Assembly (NCBI GenBank): GCA_007922195.1
Contig: ML681997.1
Span: forward strand, 9,635,429 to 9,699,428
From: Podocnemis expansa
Taxonomy: Eukaryota; Chordata; Testudines; Podocnemididae
DNA length: 64,000 nt
Direction of reading: 5' to 3'
A model generated the notes under the pieces. It was not told the origin of the DNA and did no database searches. It saw only the letters and a list, made by a program, of their open reading frames with translations. Position numbers and translations under genes: made by a program. Below, one piece after another: positions 9,074-20,131 of the stretch (the stretch's first letter is position 1; each line of letters begins with the position of its first letter).

Positions 9074-11526
9074 TCTTTCTTTTTCTCAATTCCTCTCTCA
9101 CCCAAGAGCTCTATCCCACACTCACAAAACTTATTGAAAGCTGTTTCCACTTCTCAGGAGTCTCTCCTCTGTCTGCACATGGAGAACTCTTCTGTTCTCA
9201 ATTCTTCTACCAGTTGCATTTTATCAAAGACATATTGATTATCCATCCCTGTCTCACTGATTTTCTCTAAATTGAAATTCTTCCATAAATGAGCTAACTT
9301 CATACACAAATTTCCATTGCATCTTGTGAAAGTAAAAATAGACCAACTTTGGGTCACACTTTATTGATTTGCTGAGGTCTGATCTTCTCTTTGTCATTCA
9401 ACCAGAAAATGAAAAATAATTAAAACCTATTTCTCCTCTTCTTGGAGAAACTTTTTGCTCTTCTTGTCAGTTAATGAACAGTTGATTTTGCAAAACCCTC
9501 TTCCGAAGAACCTTAAACCATGACCTCCAGCAAAGTTTTGGCAATGACTAGTGAAAAGAAAATCACATCCATAACCATTAGGATAAACAGATCATCCTTG
9601 GCTTAGTCACAGCTCTTATTTCTTGAGCAATAAGATGGGTTTGATTAACTCCTTTTTGAGCATTATTTTATGTCATAATAATTCACTGTTCTGCTTCAGA
9701 TGAGCAAATGATCTTATTTAGCTGTACTTGTTCAATAAAAAAAAAGACTAGGTACAAGACCCATTGTTCCACCAACTGAAAATGATTAAATGGATCCATA
9801 ATGGATTATTTATTATTTCTGGGATAAATGTAAAATTTTGTGGAATGGTAATTATGGGTCTGCTGCAGGAAAATGGCAGCAAACAAGTCTGAAATGCAAC
9901 AATTAGTTTATGTACCCTTATAAATGTTTTATCTCAGGGATAATTCAGTGTTGAGAAATGGAGCCAAACCCAGCTTCAAGGTACAATGTCTATATATTTT
10001 TATAATTGTCCTGGTAGGTGCTAATAAAATATTTCTCCATGAAGGGAATAGTCTTTCAGGCTGTAGTTTAGCTAATACCCCTATCTAATTAAAACATTGG
10101 ATGGAGCTGAATCAATCACATTTTACAGTTATTATAGCAACATGGCTAAAGAGTAAGGTTCTAAATCATGCTATTAAAAATTGATGACTGTGCTCTTTAT
10201 AGGTGACAAAGACATCTCACCAAAGTGGTTTGCAAAGATCTATGAGGGTTGGATACCAATACTGCAAAGTCAGGTGCAGAATTTATCAGGATCTTCTTTT
10301 GTTTCAGATCAGCAACAGGAGGGCTAACAAACCTCATTATGCCTATACTGAAGTTGCATGAAAAGAGTATTTAGTAAAACAGAAACTACAAATTTGCTTT
10401 GGTATCTATAACTCTCTTTATTTTCTACATGCTTACCTATAAAATTGAAATTGTTTCTGCTTGCAAGAACTTTTGGTGAAAAATGAAAGGCTATTATATG
10501 TGTTTCCCCAAAAATTTGTAAAAGAAGCATTTGGTTTATCTCTGGTTTTATTCATCCAATTCTGATACACATTGCTTTTGGGGACAAATCACAGAACGTG
10601 AATAAGGACAACCTAGTTGCTCAGAAACAACCTATTGCCCAGTGGTCAGCAATACTGAATACAAAACACAACTGTAAAAGGAAATTAGTTTATTCATAGG
10701 TACCATACAAAATGGGAAAAGGAATAAACTCATTTGAAGGTTTCTAGCATGTACTGTTGCACGGCTGTATCCAGAGCAATACCACATCAGGTACTGATTG
10801 CATCAGAGCTTACAAGATGAGCGAGATCAAGCCCTGTCAGAACTTCAGCCCTATTCTATGTAAGTTCTTATACTGCATTCATCAGAGTCATATCTAAGTA
10901 GCTTCCAGCAGTGAATGAAATAATGTACCTGGCTGTCGTGGTTGTTCTTCCTCTTCTCCCCAAGGGGAGAAGCATGTGCAGAGCAGTGTCTTGAGTATTT
11001 GATATATAGGTTGCCATGTATTTATGTTAAATGAGATGAGTCATGGAAGTTCATCTAGCACATGAAGGTTTAGGATGGGGTAGAGAAGTAAAGTTATCAA
11101 ATCCAGTCTTCACTGTAGAAGTCTAGGGGCGTGGGTTTTGTTTTGTTTTTTAAGATATCCTGGTCGTGGGCCATCACAAGTCTTGCAGCAGAGCACCTAG
11201 TCTTAAACTTGATTTCAAGCTTTTTGGGAAGAGTCGAGTGGAGAGTAGCTTTGATGGGCCTGTGTGGCCGAAGAAGTTTGCTGCAGCAGCATGCATGGAG
11301 TTTAAATAATGAGGGGACTTGGATAGACTCACTGCATGAAAAATGTTGGGCTTTGTCTGTGTTGGTCACTTTTGTTGACTCAGTAGGTGGCATACTTCTT
11401 GCTGTGTTAGTGCTCCTCAGAGACCAACAGCATATTTAGGGTGCTGTGTTGATGGAAGTGCTTTCTATCCAGTGAGATGCAGAACTATGCAAACTAAATA
11501 TTCTGTGTCACTTTCCAAGAGTCAGG
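9074..11526. other. Unique AT-rich stretch, no gene seen
   Basis: AT-rich sequence with scattered short frames on both strands. Overlapping frames at 11097-11439 lie in plain sequence and show no domain I recognise. No paired transposon ends were found. Confidence 0.45.
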
Positions 11527-11885
11527 GGGTATGTCCACACAGGCGTCTTATTTTGAAACAACAGAGGTTGTTTCGAAATAAGAAGCGGCATGTCCATGCG
11601 ACTCACCATTATTTTGAAACCGTTAAACCTCGCATCTAATCAAAATAGTCGTGGTTTCGAAACGGTTGGCGTTCAGACACATTGTTTCGAAACAACATGT
11701 CCGAACAGCCTTGTTTTGAAATAATCATTTTGAAACAAGGGCTATTTTGAAAGCAGGCTTTCCCTTAATTGGAATTAACAAACTGTTAATTCGAATTAAC
11801 TTATTTTGAAATAAGGACTTTATTTCGAAATAACTCATTTCAAAATGAGTTATTTCGAAATAATGATGTATGTGTGGACATAGCC
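11527..11885. mobile_element. Palindrome-armed MITE, complete, core-less
   Basis: The 359-bp element begins GGGTATGTCCACAC and ends TGTGTGGACATAGCC. It is flanked by AGG on both sides (11524-11526 and 11886-11888). It is the reverse orientation of the copy at 8536, with the same blocks: 'cttattttgaaacaacagag', a junction near 'cgcatctaatcaaaatag', and AATTCGAATTAAC runs. Non-coding. Confidence 0.9.
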
Positions 11886-12008
11886 AGGATTTCAGCCTTG
11901 GTGGACTAAGTGGTTCTAGTTTTTGGAAAACTAAAATTTGCCTACCTAAACTTGCTCTGAGTTTTCAATTTGATGCAAAATTCTTAATTCCCGGCCATAA
12001 GACATGTA

Positions 12009-12496
12009 GGCTATGTCCATACATACGTTGTTATTTCAAAATAAGTTATTTCAAAATGAGTTATTTCAAAATAAAGTTCTTATTTTGAAATAAGTTAATT
12101 CAAATGAAGAAAATGTTAATTCGAATTAAGGGAAAAGCTCAAAGCAAAATAGCATGTCGAAACATAGGACTTCCTATTTGGCTTTAGGAGAGGGGCACCA
12201 TGGGAGGTGTGGCAACATGGCCCCATCCCTGGGCCATGCCCCCACCCAAGATAGGTTAAAAGGAAGCACCCTGGGAAGGAGAAGGGCAAAAGTGTTGTTT
12301 TGAAATAACACATCTGAACGGCATTATTTCGAAACAACCATTTAAAAATAACAGCCGTTTTGATATCAAGAAGGTTTAAGCTATTTTGAAATGATGGAGC
12401 CCGTCATTTGAAATAAGAATACATCATATGGACCTAATCTCTTTTATTTCAGAATAACCAGTGTTATTTCGAAAGAAAAGAGACGTGGACATACCC
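12009..12496. mobile_element. Palindrome-armed MITE with GC-rich core
   Basis: The 488-bp element starts GGCTATGTCCATAC and ends GTGGACATACCC, flanked by GTA and ATA (2 of 3 matching). The arms are TTATTTCAAAATAA-type palindromes. Between them (12151-12290) sits a GC-richer core with 'gaggggcaccatgggagg', 'gtgtggcaacatggcccc', 'gccatgcccccaccca' and 'gcaccctgggaaggagaagg'. The same core occurs in the elements at 48569 and 58578, whose arms differ. It lies only 120 bp from the previous MITE. Confidence 0.9.
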
Positions 12497-13331
12497 ATAT
12501 TGTTTTAAGCAGTCAATTTGTCATGCTTATCCTGAAGGCATCTGTTTTTCAGTGAGGAGTTGGTGATTCTTGGGTAACTGAAATTTTTGAAAACATGGTT
12601 TGATCTTTCAGACCGAAAAGGCATTATTCTATATAAACCTAAATTACTTGTACTGCTGGAGGACAATGCACAGAAGAAAAAGAAGAAAAAGGGTCCTGGG
12701 GTGAAGAGGGTTGGAGTAAGGGTAGCTTAATGCATATGCAGTAGCTGATTGTCTATTAGCAGTCCATGCTGACCCTTTGTGCTTGTATTGAAATGGGAAA
12801 GAATTGCTTAAGGCAGCAAACAAACAAACCACAAGTTGTGGTGTCAAATAAATCAATTCAGGAAGGAGCTGGCGCTAGCAGCTCTGAGGTTCTCAAACCC
12901 CTGGTCTTACACAGCAATTGCTTGAATTAAACACACATTTCCTCATCCTGCTACACTTAGAATTTAATTTAGCTTTCCTGTAAATCAGCACTAATGACAG
13001 CCATTAAGGTATTCTTTGTAGGTCCTGCTGCATTGTACGTAGGCTAATTGACTTTAGTGTAGAATTAATATTTTCAAAATGCAGCACCCCCCTGCTAGGA
13101 ATAATTCTGCCTATTGTTCTTACCTGGAATCCTCCAATACTCTTTCCTTGACAAGAAAAGAATATCAGCCCTTACATAGCTGGGAGGCCATTACCTAATC
13201 AAGGCAGCATTGTGGCACTGACTGCCTCTGTTTTGGGGGGAAATGTTTCATCCCAGCATCAATTTGTCAGGTGTTCTGGAAAACCAGTTTGTTAGCTCGC
13301 TGGGAGCATGTCAGAGTGAGTGGCATGGGAC
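12497..13331. other. Unique-looking stretch, no gene seen
   Basis: No recognisable coding frame, repeat terminus or RNA gene. Confidence 0.45.
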
Positions 13332-13635
13332 CAGGGCCAGCTCTACTGTGAGGCAGGAGACAGACATGGCTTCAGGTGACAATTCTTAGGGGCGTCTAGC
13401 CCCCCTGAAGATCAGGCTGGCTCCCGTCTCTTCAACTCTTTCCTAGCAGCACAGGCACTGTTAGTCAACCTGCAGCTTAAGTCATGTAGGCAGAGTGCAC
13501 TTTAAATCCCGCTGCAGGCAGACGCTGGAGATTTATGCACTTTGGAAAACTGTTTGAAACCTCCATGAATGAAATGGGGGGGGGCACCAAATCAAAATTT
13601 GGCTTGGGGTGCCACAACCCCTTGAGCCAGCCCTG
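13332..13635. mobile_element. hAT-type MITE with perfect 8-bp TSD
   Basis: The ends CAGGGCCAGCTCTACTG and CTTGAGCCAGCCCTG are inverted repeats. CATGGGAC flanks the element on both sides (13324-13331 and 13636-13643). The perfect 8-bp duplication and CAGGG ends are typical of hAT MITEs. Non-coding. Confidence 0.9.
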
Positions 13636-15429
13636 CATGGGACCTCTTGGTCTGTTTCCTTCTGTGCTGGATCTTTTGCACTGCCCAATGCAGAACGAGA
13701 TTGAGAAACCTAATGTGCTCTTCTTGGGATGTCCAGTGCTGCTGATTGCACTCGGGATGCTTGCTCTTTGTTCCCTGGGTATGCAAGGGTGTCTGCTCTT
13801 TGCACATGTGCACAAGAGCAGAGCATCTCTTTGCATCTGCATCTGCATCTCTGAAAAGCATCACACAGTGCAGCCCTCAATATTTTGCTACTAGACATCA
13901 TGTTGTAAGTGATTGGCACTTTCTAGTTACATGAAAGATGTGCTAGCTGCCTTGTAGGAGCCATTGCATTCATCAGTGATGTGGATAAATGTTGACTCTG
14001 TGGGGTTAGACCTATGTGATAAAAGGAGTATCTGGAAAATCCAGTCCTGTGCTGTGTTCATTCCTACACAATCACAGAACTATTGGAAGCACTTTTCTGG
14101 GAAGGTCTTACATGATCCTCATCATCACAGTATCTGAGCCCCTCACAATTTATAATGGATTTCAGTATGACAGCAACCTTGAAGCAGGGAATTGATGTGA
14201 TTCCCATTTTACAGATGGGAAAACTGAGGCACAGACTAGTGACCTGCCAAAAATATCCAATAGAAAGTCTAGGGCTGAGCCAAGGTTTGAACTTAGAGCT
14301 CCAGGTTCTAGGTCAGTGTCTAAATCCACAGAACTACCATTGTGTGGAAGCAGCCTTCCTTTCACTGCTTGTGTACTCTCTACCTGCAGACCACTGCCAT
14401 TGGAGACAAAGTGACTTATTAAAAATAGTGACTTTTCCCTAATAAGATACTGAAGAACTGTTTAGGAGTCAGCCTGCAATTCAGCTAATGAACCCACTGA
14501 GGGGAATAATCTGCCTCAGCAGCCCTACCGCTTTCCCTCCCTCTCAAGTTAGTGACAGCTTTGGCTCCACTCCAGCATGGAAGCCCCTGTAGCTGCACTA
14601 GGGTGCTGGGAAGATGAATCCATCCCCAACTAGGGAAATCTGGAATCAGACTGTGATTCTGAGTCGCAATCAACTTCCCAGTTGCCTCCAAGGACGGTGA
14701 AAGTAACTACATGCTGTCCCTTTCACTGCAGCTTTGTCACAAACTCTGTGTGTCCCATGATTAACCTTAACTACAGCACTTCAACAAGTGCCCTGCTGCT
14801 GAATATTTTAGAACATTATGGACCTATTTTGACTAGTCTTGTTGTAAAGATGAATAGCGGCATCCCACTAACATGAATAATACTGCAAATTGCAATCTGC
14901 TGAAGACAAATGATGTAAATTTCAATCCATCATTGACACAATGCTGACCAGGATGACTAATAATCATTAAATATGCCCTGGAGTCTACCTGCATCTCTCC
15001 CGCTTGTAAAAACATTCAGCAAACACTACTGCTCATGTTCTGTTTATATAATGGCCATGAATGTGTTGTATACATTGAAACAGCTTAGAGGGCAATTATT
15101 ACCAACAGGTAAGTATTTAAGTGAGATAAAATCATCTTACTTTTTAAGAATAGGACTCATTGAATTTGTAAATCTTCACTTTGCAGAAAGAGCTTCTATC
15201 TGTTTCGAGCTCAGCTCAAGTTTTCAAAGTAGCCTCTAAATTTGCAAATTTTGTGTCTTCATCCATGAAGGTACGCTAAGCTTCATTGCCACATTGAAAT
15301 AACCCTCTCTGTAGACAAGTGCTACTTCCTGCAAACAAATTATATCCATAGTGCTGTACACAAGAGTCCATGCACTAATGTAAAGCACGGGGTCTATTAA
15401 TATGCAAAGTGCATCAATAATGTGCCAGG
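13636..15429. other. Stretch with no gene seen
   Basis: Apart from the MIR-like piece at 14100-14345, I see no transposon ends. Several frames overlap on both strands at 13477-13934, but they run through a short (GCATCT)n tract and the hAT element and show no domain. Confidence 0.4.
14100..14345 (-). mobile_element. MIR-like SINE
   Basis: The stretch 'cccattttacagatgggaaa' then 'actgaggcacagac' and 'gtgacctgcc' followed by 'gggctgagccaaggtttgaa' is the reverse complement of the MIR core-SINE body. MIR is an ancient amniote tRNA-derived SINE. Divergence is high and both ends were judged by eye. Confidence 0.75.
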
Positions 15430-16047
15430 CAGGGTTGTAATAAGGGTGGGGTGACTGGGACAAAGTCCCAGATGCCGTATTTTAGAGGGTGCCACTGTGC
15501 AGGGTCAGCAGCAGCAGCCCCTACCTGACTGGAAGACACATTCTTCTGGCTGATGGGGAACTGTGCCAGGCTGGGAGTTTTTAGATCCCTCACCCTGAGC
15601 ATGCTCAGATGCATGTTCAAGGTCGGAGCAGCCTGTGGCCATAGGTAGAAGCTCTGGGGACCGATGGCCAAGTGAGGGGGCGGGGAAGGGGCCCCTGGGG
15701 AGAGGTTAGGTATGGGGAGCCAGTGGGGAAAGGGCAGGGGGAGGTCAGAGGGGGAAGGCCCGGGGCCTGGTGGGGTGTCGGGGAGCAAATGGGTGGGTTA
15801 GGGAAGGGATTAGTTCAGAGCTCAGGTGTAATGGCACCTGGCAGGATAGGGAAGGGGTAGCAGGGGGGAGATGGTGCCTGGTGGATGGGTTGGGAGAGGC
15901 GGGGGGGGGAGGCCACACCACAGCCACCGCCGGCAGGTGGCTGGGGCCCGATCCAGCTCCAAACCACCTGTCAGTGGGGGCCGGGGCCACACAGGGCGCA
16001 TTTTGGGCTGCTTGCCTCAGATGCCATAATATCTAGTTCTGGCACTG
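15430..16047. mobile_element. hAT-type element with GC-rich interior
   Basis: The ends CAGGGTTGTAATAAG and CTAGTTCTGGCACTG are inverted repeats of the same class as 48078-48491 (CAGAGCCATAATTAG). The flanking 8-mers GTGCCAGG and GCGCCTGG match at 6 of 8. The interior is G-rich on this strand (15650-15950), which opens long frames on both strands (15414-15990). These lack any domain and I take them as composition artefacts. Confidence 0.8.
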
Positions 16048-16390
16048 GCGCCTGGTTAGAAAACCTACCTCCAACATTTAAAGGATGGTAGCTTAGTGGA
16101 CAGTATGCCTCAGCAATTGTAGAAGTACCATAACACTGGTTTATTGTACTCCCTTTGTTAATACTAACATCTATATCCCCCTAATCAGTATTATAAAAAT
16201 GGGTGGGGTCTATTTTATGAAAATGTAGACCTCTTGGTCAATGGTACAAGCTTCATTGAGCTATTGCCTTGAAGACGGTTCTCGCAGATATTTCTTTTAG
16301 GATTTCACTTGCCTCACCTGTTACATGGGTACGCTCAGGAACCAGCAGATCTGAGCCTGAGGACCTCCACTCCAATGCCACACAACTGTA

Positions 16391-16458
16391 CCACCTCTGT
16401 TCATTGTTTGAATGTAGCAGGCTTTTATCACTGCTGGGGATCAACCTCCAATAGGAAG
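16391..16458. repeat. 68-bp dispersed direct repeat, copy 1
   Basis: The sequence 'ccacctctgttcattgtttg', then 'aatgtagcag' and 'cactgctgggg', recurs almost unchanged at 18387-18454 in the same orientation. Sequences on either side of the two copies do not match. Confidence 0.8.
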
Positions 16459-16588
16459 TGCGGTCTCACGTGCGTTAAGCTGTATTGTACAAATGCACGT
16501 GCACTTGTGTATGTCTGTGTAATGTGGCTCTTACTGGGAAAATGTATTAAAGATTCCTTAAGCTTTACTAACTTCTCCAAAAAGCTAC

Positions 16589-17158
16589 TTGACCCTAAAT
16601 GGACTCTCCAACCTGTCTTGCCCTATAAACATCTTTAATCTCACTACAAGTTGTCGACAAAGCATGGATACAGATTCTGGTTTGACGGCAGCAGCTTGCT
16701 GCTCATCAAAATTAGAGATGGATTATATTGGTGAGCCATACAGGTTTTTTTCCCATGAAAATGGGGGATTGTTACCTAATATGCCATCTTTCCTGAAAGG
16801 CTGTGTTTTATTTTCACCTATCAGGGAAGCATTATATCTGACCACTTCTCATAGCCTCAGATATACAATCAACACTCAGTACAACTTTCTTCCATTGAAA
16901 TTCTTTGGTGAATGGGAGTTATTCTCATTAAATTCTGCTTTGGACTATTTGGTCTTCCTTACAAGATATCCCAGAAGTCAGCCTTTTCCAGATATCAGAG
17001 AGAGAGCGTGTGTCCCTACAAGTATAGTGGAATGCTTGGATCTAGTTTTTCTCAACCCTTTTATAAACCTAATGTATCCAGGCCTTTGGGTCAGGCCTAT
17101 GTACTTGAAACAGAAAACTGGATTTGTAAGTAAGTTGCCTTCAAAAGATTGGGTGTGA
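16589..17158 (+). other. Unidentified 189-codon open frame
   Basis: This is the longest stop-free ATG frame in ordinary AT-rich sequence here. The predicted protein has no signal peptide, clear transmembrane segment, repeat or motif that I recognise, and its start has no notable context. A vertebrate exon of this length could occur, but a chance frame of this size in 64 kb is plausible. I do not call it a gene. Confidence 0.2.
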
Positions 17159-17845
17159 AAAATACTTCATAAAATGGAGCTGGATCTAAAGACGTCACAG
17201 ATTCAGACAGGCAGTAGTTTAAAAATTAATATCTCTAGGTGTCTATCAAACACCAAGATTAAGGCAATGGCTCAAATTCATCCTTGGTGCCAGCTTTACT
17301 GAGGTCAGTGTTACACCAGAGATGGAATTGGTCCATTACATTAAAGAGTGCACCTTGTTACACCTTGAAAAACTTGTCGCTAAGCAATCAGCAATACAGT
17401 AAACCATGAGATATAAAAAATGTAATTTAGTTTGCAAACAAGATAAAAATATTTATAATTTTAGAAGTAGGTGCAGCAATAATGCCTAACATCGGACAGA
17501 GGCAAATCTCTACAGACATTCAGCAGAACATTAGTCAGATTTTGTTTTGAAGAGTGCTGTAAGATTGATGGCAGAACACTGGTGTAGAATTGAGTTAGCA
17601 TCACTGATACCAATCCTCTTCTCACTACGGTATATGATACCTATGCACTACGGACAGTAAAATTTATAGGGAAGCAGACACTAAAGACTTATTTCATGAG
17701 CATAACACTATTAAATCAAAAACTAGTATGGACGTTTTACAATTTGCTGAGGGGAAAATCTCCTTCATAGTAAAACTTTGGTTAATGTTAACTCACTAGG
17801 TCACTACATATGTACTTTTTGGTCTTAATATCTGATCAATGTATA

Positions 17846-18131
17846 GGAATATGACTACATTTACAGCAGCACTGTCAGGACCACCAGATTGGTTCTGTGG
17901 GATCAATTGACTGGCAGTGGAGACCTGCTCAACTGATCTGGAAGTCAATAGGATTTGTCCAACCCCACAAAAAGAAGAGTGCTGTGTTGATGGGAGGGCA
18001 TTTCTTGATGGTGCAGCATAGCAGCCACGCTGCGCTGTAAGGAAGTCAGTGGCAGATACATAAACTACTCTATGTAGTTTGTGTATCTCCCAGAAACTTC
18101 TACTGAATTTTGCTGGCAGTGTAAACCAGGC
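17846..18131. mobile_element. Old MITE of the (C)TATGTC-end group
   Basis: The left end 'ggaatatgactacatttaca' and right end 'gcagtgtaaaccaggc' followed by TTA are decayed inverted repeats of the 'ggctatgtctacac' type. The interior has inner palindromic pieces such as 'gtagtttgtgtatctccca'. It is older and more divergent than the other copies. Confidence 0.5.
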
Positions 18132-18842
18132 TTAAGAAACAGACGTTTTTAAAATGTAATGAATAGCAGAGTGTTAGTTAAGAGAAATATCTTTTCCATA
18201 CAACTTGAAATCCTATTTGTGTTAGCTTATGATCAAGGACAGCAGAAAACTGAGTACAAAAACATTCTGCAATTGCTCCGTAATCTTCTTGATGCTTTTA
18301 AAATTTCCTCCCATTATTTGGACAAGATTCAGGCTGCTGCTTCTCTCTAGAGATGAAAATGTTTTAGAGAGGAAAGCAGACAGAAACCACCTCTGTTCAT
18401 TGTTTGAATGTAGCAGACTGTCATCACTGCTGGGGAGTAACCTCCAGTAGGATATGTGCTCTCCAGCTGTAATCAAAAGGCAACTTTTTGTTCATCATAG
18501 TAGCCTGATTTTTGTGAACCCAGGAACAGAGCATCAGCTGATGAAGTGCATTTTAGCTCCAATGACCTGTTATTTGCACTGCTGATCCACAGCTGGTATC
18601 TTTTGTCACAACTCTGCTGAAGTAAAGGGAGCTCTGAAAATTCACACTAGCTGAGTTTTCTGGCCCCACTGAGCAGTACCTTACACTGCTAGGAGTTCTG
18701 TTGGTTTCGCTGATGTTTTCCATCACAGTTTTCAGGTCAATTTTCAGTCCAAAGCAAACTTGTACTCTATCAGTGAGTTATTAGTCAACATAAGTAAGGG
18801 TAGCAGAATCAAGCTTTTTATTGGCACAGAATAGTCCTCTTT
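18132..18842. other. Stretch with no gene seen
   Basis: Apart from the second 68-bp repeat copy, nothing is recognisable. Confidence 0.4.
18387..18454. repeat. 68-bp dispersed direct repeat, copy 2
   Basis: A near-identical match to 16391-16458, about 2 kb downstream and in the same orientation, with a handful of substitutions. Confidence 0.8.
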
Positions 18843-19493
18843 ATGTTGAAGTCAGTGGGAGTTTTGCTTATATTATTGAAATCTGGAACAGAGATTGAGC
18901 TCACTAATGCCCCATTCGAAGGGGAAACACGGCTACCCCCAGGAGAGGCAACATGGCCACCGGACAACTGTCCATCAAAGTGGAGCTCAAGGGGCAGGAC
19001 AGAAAGTATGAAAGCAAGGCCAGGGAGCTCAGTCCAGCCCTGGCCGCTGAAGAGAAAGGGCGGCTATTTCTCAGCTGCTCAGCCCCAGCCATCCTTCAGG
19101 CCAAGGGAGCACCTGCCTACCCGTTGGTCTCCACCCCTGTACCAGGACAGCTGGCTTGGGTCTCCCATGGCAGATGCCCCTGAGGAGGGGCCAATTTCCC
19201 ACGGGGATGGCAGGCTGGGAGGACTGCCGGAGTCAGGGATCCCTGAGTTTTCCCCTGAAGGCTCAGGCTTCAGGGACCGAGCCCTGACACCACCTTCCTG
19301 CAACTTGGAAGAACTGCCACTTGCTGCAAAGGAAGACAACCTCCTAGCGGGCCAGGACCTGGAAGAGCTGCCCCTCGCAGAGGACCCAGTGGAGCTCCCT
19401 GAGTTACCCCCACTGGGGGAGATGGACGTCCTAGTGGAGCTGCCTGACTTATCCCCAGGGGGTAAATGGATGGCTTCTGCTTCTTGCCTCTAA
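18843..19493 (+). pseudogene. Unidentified acidic LELP-rich frame in GC-rich repeat
   Basis: The frame runs 216 codons. Its second half is acidic and repeats short (L/V)-E-L-P units: EELPLAAKED, LEELPLAED, VELPELPPL, VELPDLSPGG. In an overlapping frame at 18953-19183 an ATG in good context (aacATGG) opens a lysine/glutamate-rich stretch beginning MATGQLSIKVELKGQD. The two halves look like one ancestral protein split by a frameshift near 19090-19140. I do not recognise the family. A degraded retroelement ORF (gag or LINE ORF1 type) is a reasonable guess given the surroundings. Confidence 0.35.
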
Positions 19494-20131
19494 AAAATTA
19501 CCCAGAGGACTCCACCGAAGGGGCTGTATAGGTACTACTGGGAGAGGGGGAAGGCAGTGGCCCAGGGGAGTTGCACCTCAGGCAGCTGGGCCTGAGCCAC
19601 ATACTGGGGGCAGCAGGTTGTGGCCAGAGCCCCACTGACCCCATGGTTGAGTCCTCGGCCGCTGTCAGGGCCCGGGGGTGTGACACAGTGGAATTGGCCG
19701 GGCCTGTCTCCCTCCTACTCTCCCTTTCCCCTGCAGGATCGTAAACCCCAAAACCAATGAGCAGTTTGATACCTAGACTTGTTGTTTATTTTCAACCTAA
19801 GGAGCTATTATTTGGGCAGCCTACTTAAAGGGCCCAGAACTATTGGTTAACTGCCCTACCCTAGCGCTATAGACTACTTGTTTGCCCCACCGAGGGGCCA
19901 AATGTACTGTGTTGTTTTCTCTCTCTCTGCAGAAGGGAGCAAAGACTTTGAAACTCATTTGACCCACCTACCCAGGTGGATAGTCCGCACCAGGCAGGGA
20001 CCAGGTGGACTCTTGCACCCATCTTTACTTGTAAATCTTCCATCTAAGAAAGCAAAGTTAATATTCCAGGAGACAGACATGAACAAACAGTAAAAACTTT
20101 GTTAAATATTGTCTCTATTGTAGACAGTGTG
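19494..20131. repeat. Probable continuation of the unidentified GC-rich repeat
   Basis: The stretch stays GC-rich to about 19740. It then reads 'gtaaaccccaaaaccaatga', 'ttgtttgccccaccgagggg', 'ctctgcagaagggagc' and 'gtggatagtccgcaccaggc'. These have the feel of a dispersed turtle retroelement leader, but I cannot place them in a family and did not find paired ends. Confidence 0.3.

Larger units (their letters stand above)
6019..9075 (+). mobile_element. Decayed DIRS-like tyrosine-recombinase retroelement
   Basis: The region opens with a repeat (6019-6265) that returns inverted at 8873-9073, and between them lie remnants of a tyrosine recombinase (7388-7519, 8195-8287). Inverted terminal repeats, an inward copy of the terminus at 8435-8530 and a tyrosine recombinase instead of an integrase are together the hallmarks of DIRS elements, which integrate through circular intermediates. 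The first part (around 6311-6700, plus-sense) may be gag-derived but is too decayed to be sure. Reverse transcriptase and RNase H were not found, so the copy is internally deleted. A SINE, a hAT and a MITE have since inserted into it. Confidence 0.75.
16048..17845. other. Unique AT-rich stretch with one long frame
   Basis: The stretch holds the unidentified frame at 16589-17158 and the first copy of a 68-bp repeat. No transposon ends could be paired. Confidence 0.4.

Noticed and set aside
13477..13934. Overlapping frames up to 123 codons
   Set aside because: They cross a hAT element and a short (GCATCT)n tract and overlap on both strands. No domain was recognised.
15414..15990. CpG-island-like promoter of a host gene
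   Set aside because: The GC-rich block coincides with the interior of a hAT element and no transcript start or exon could be recognised beside it.
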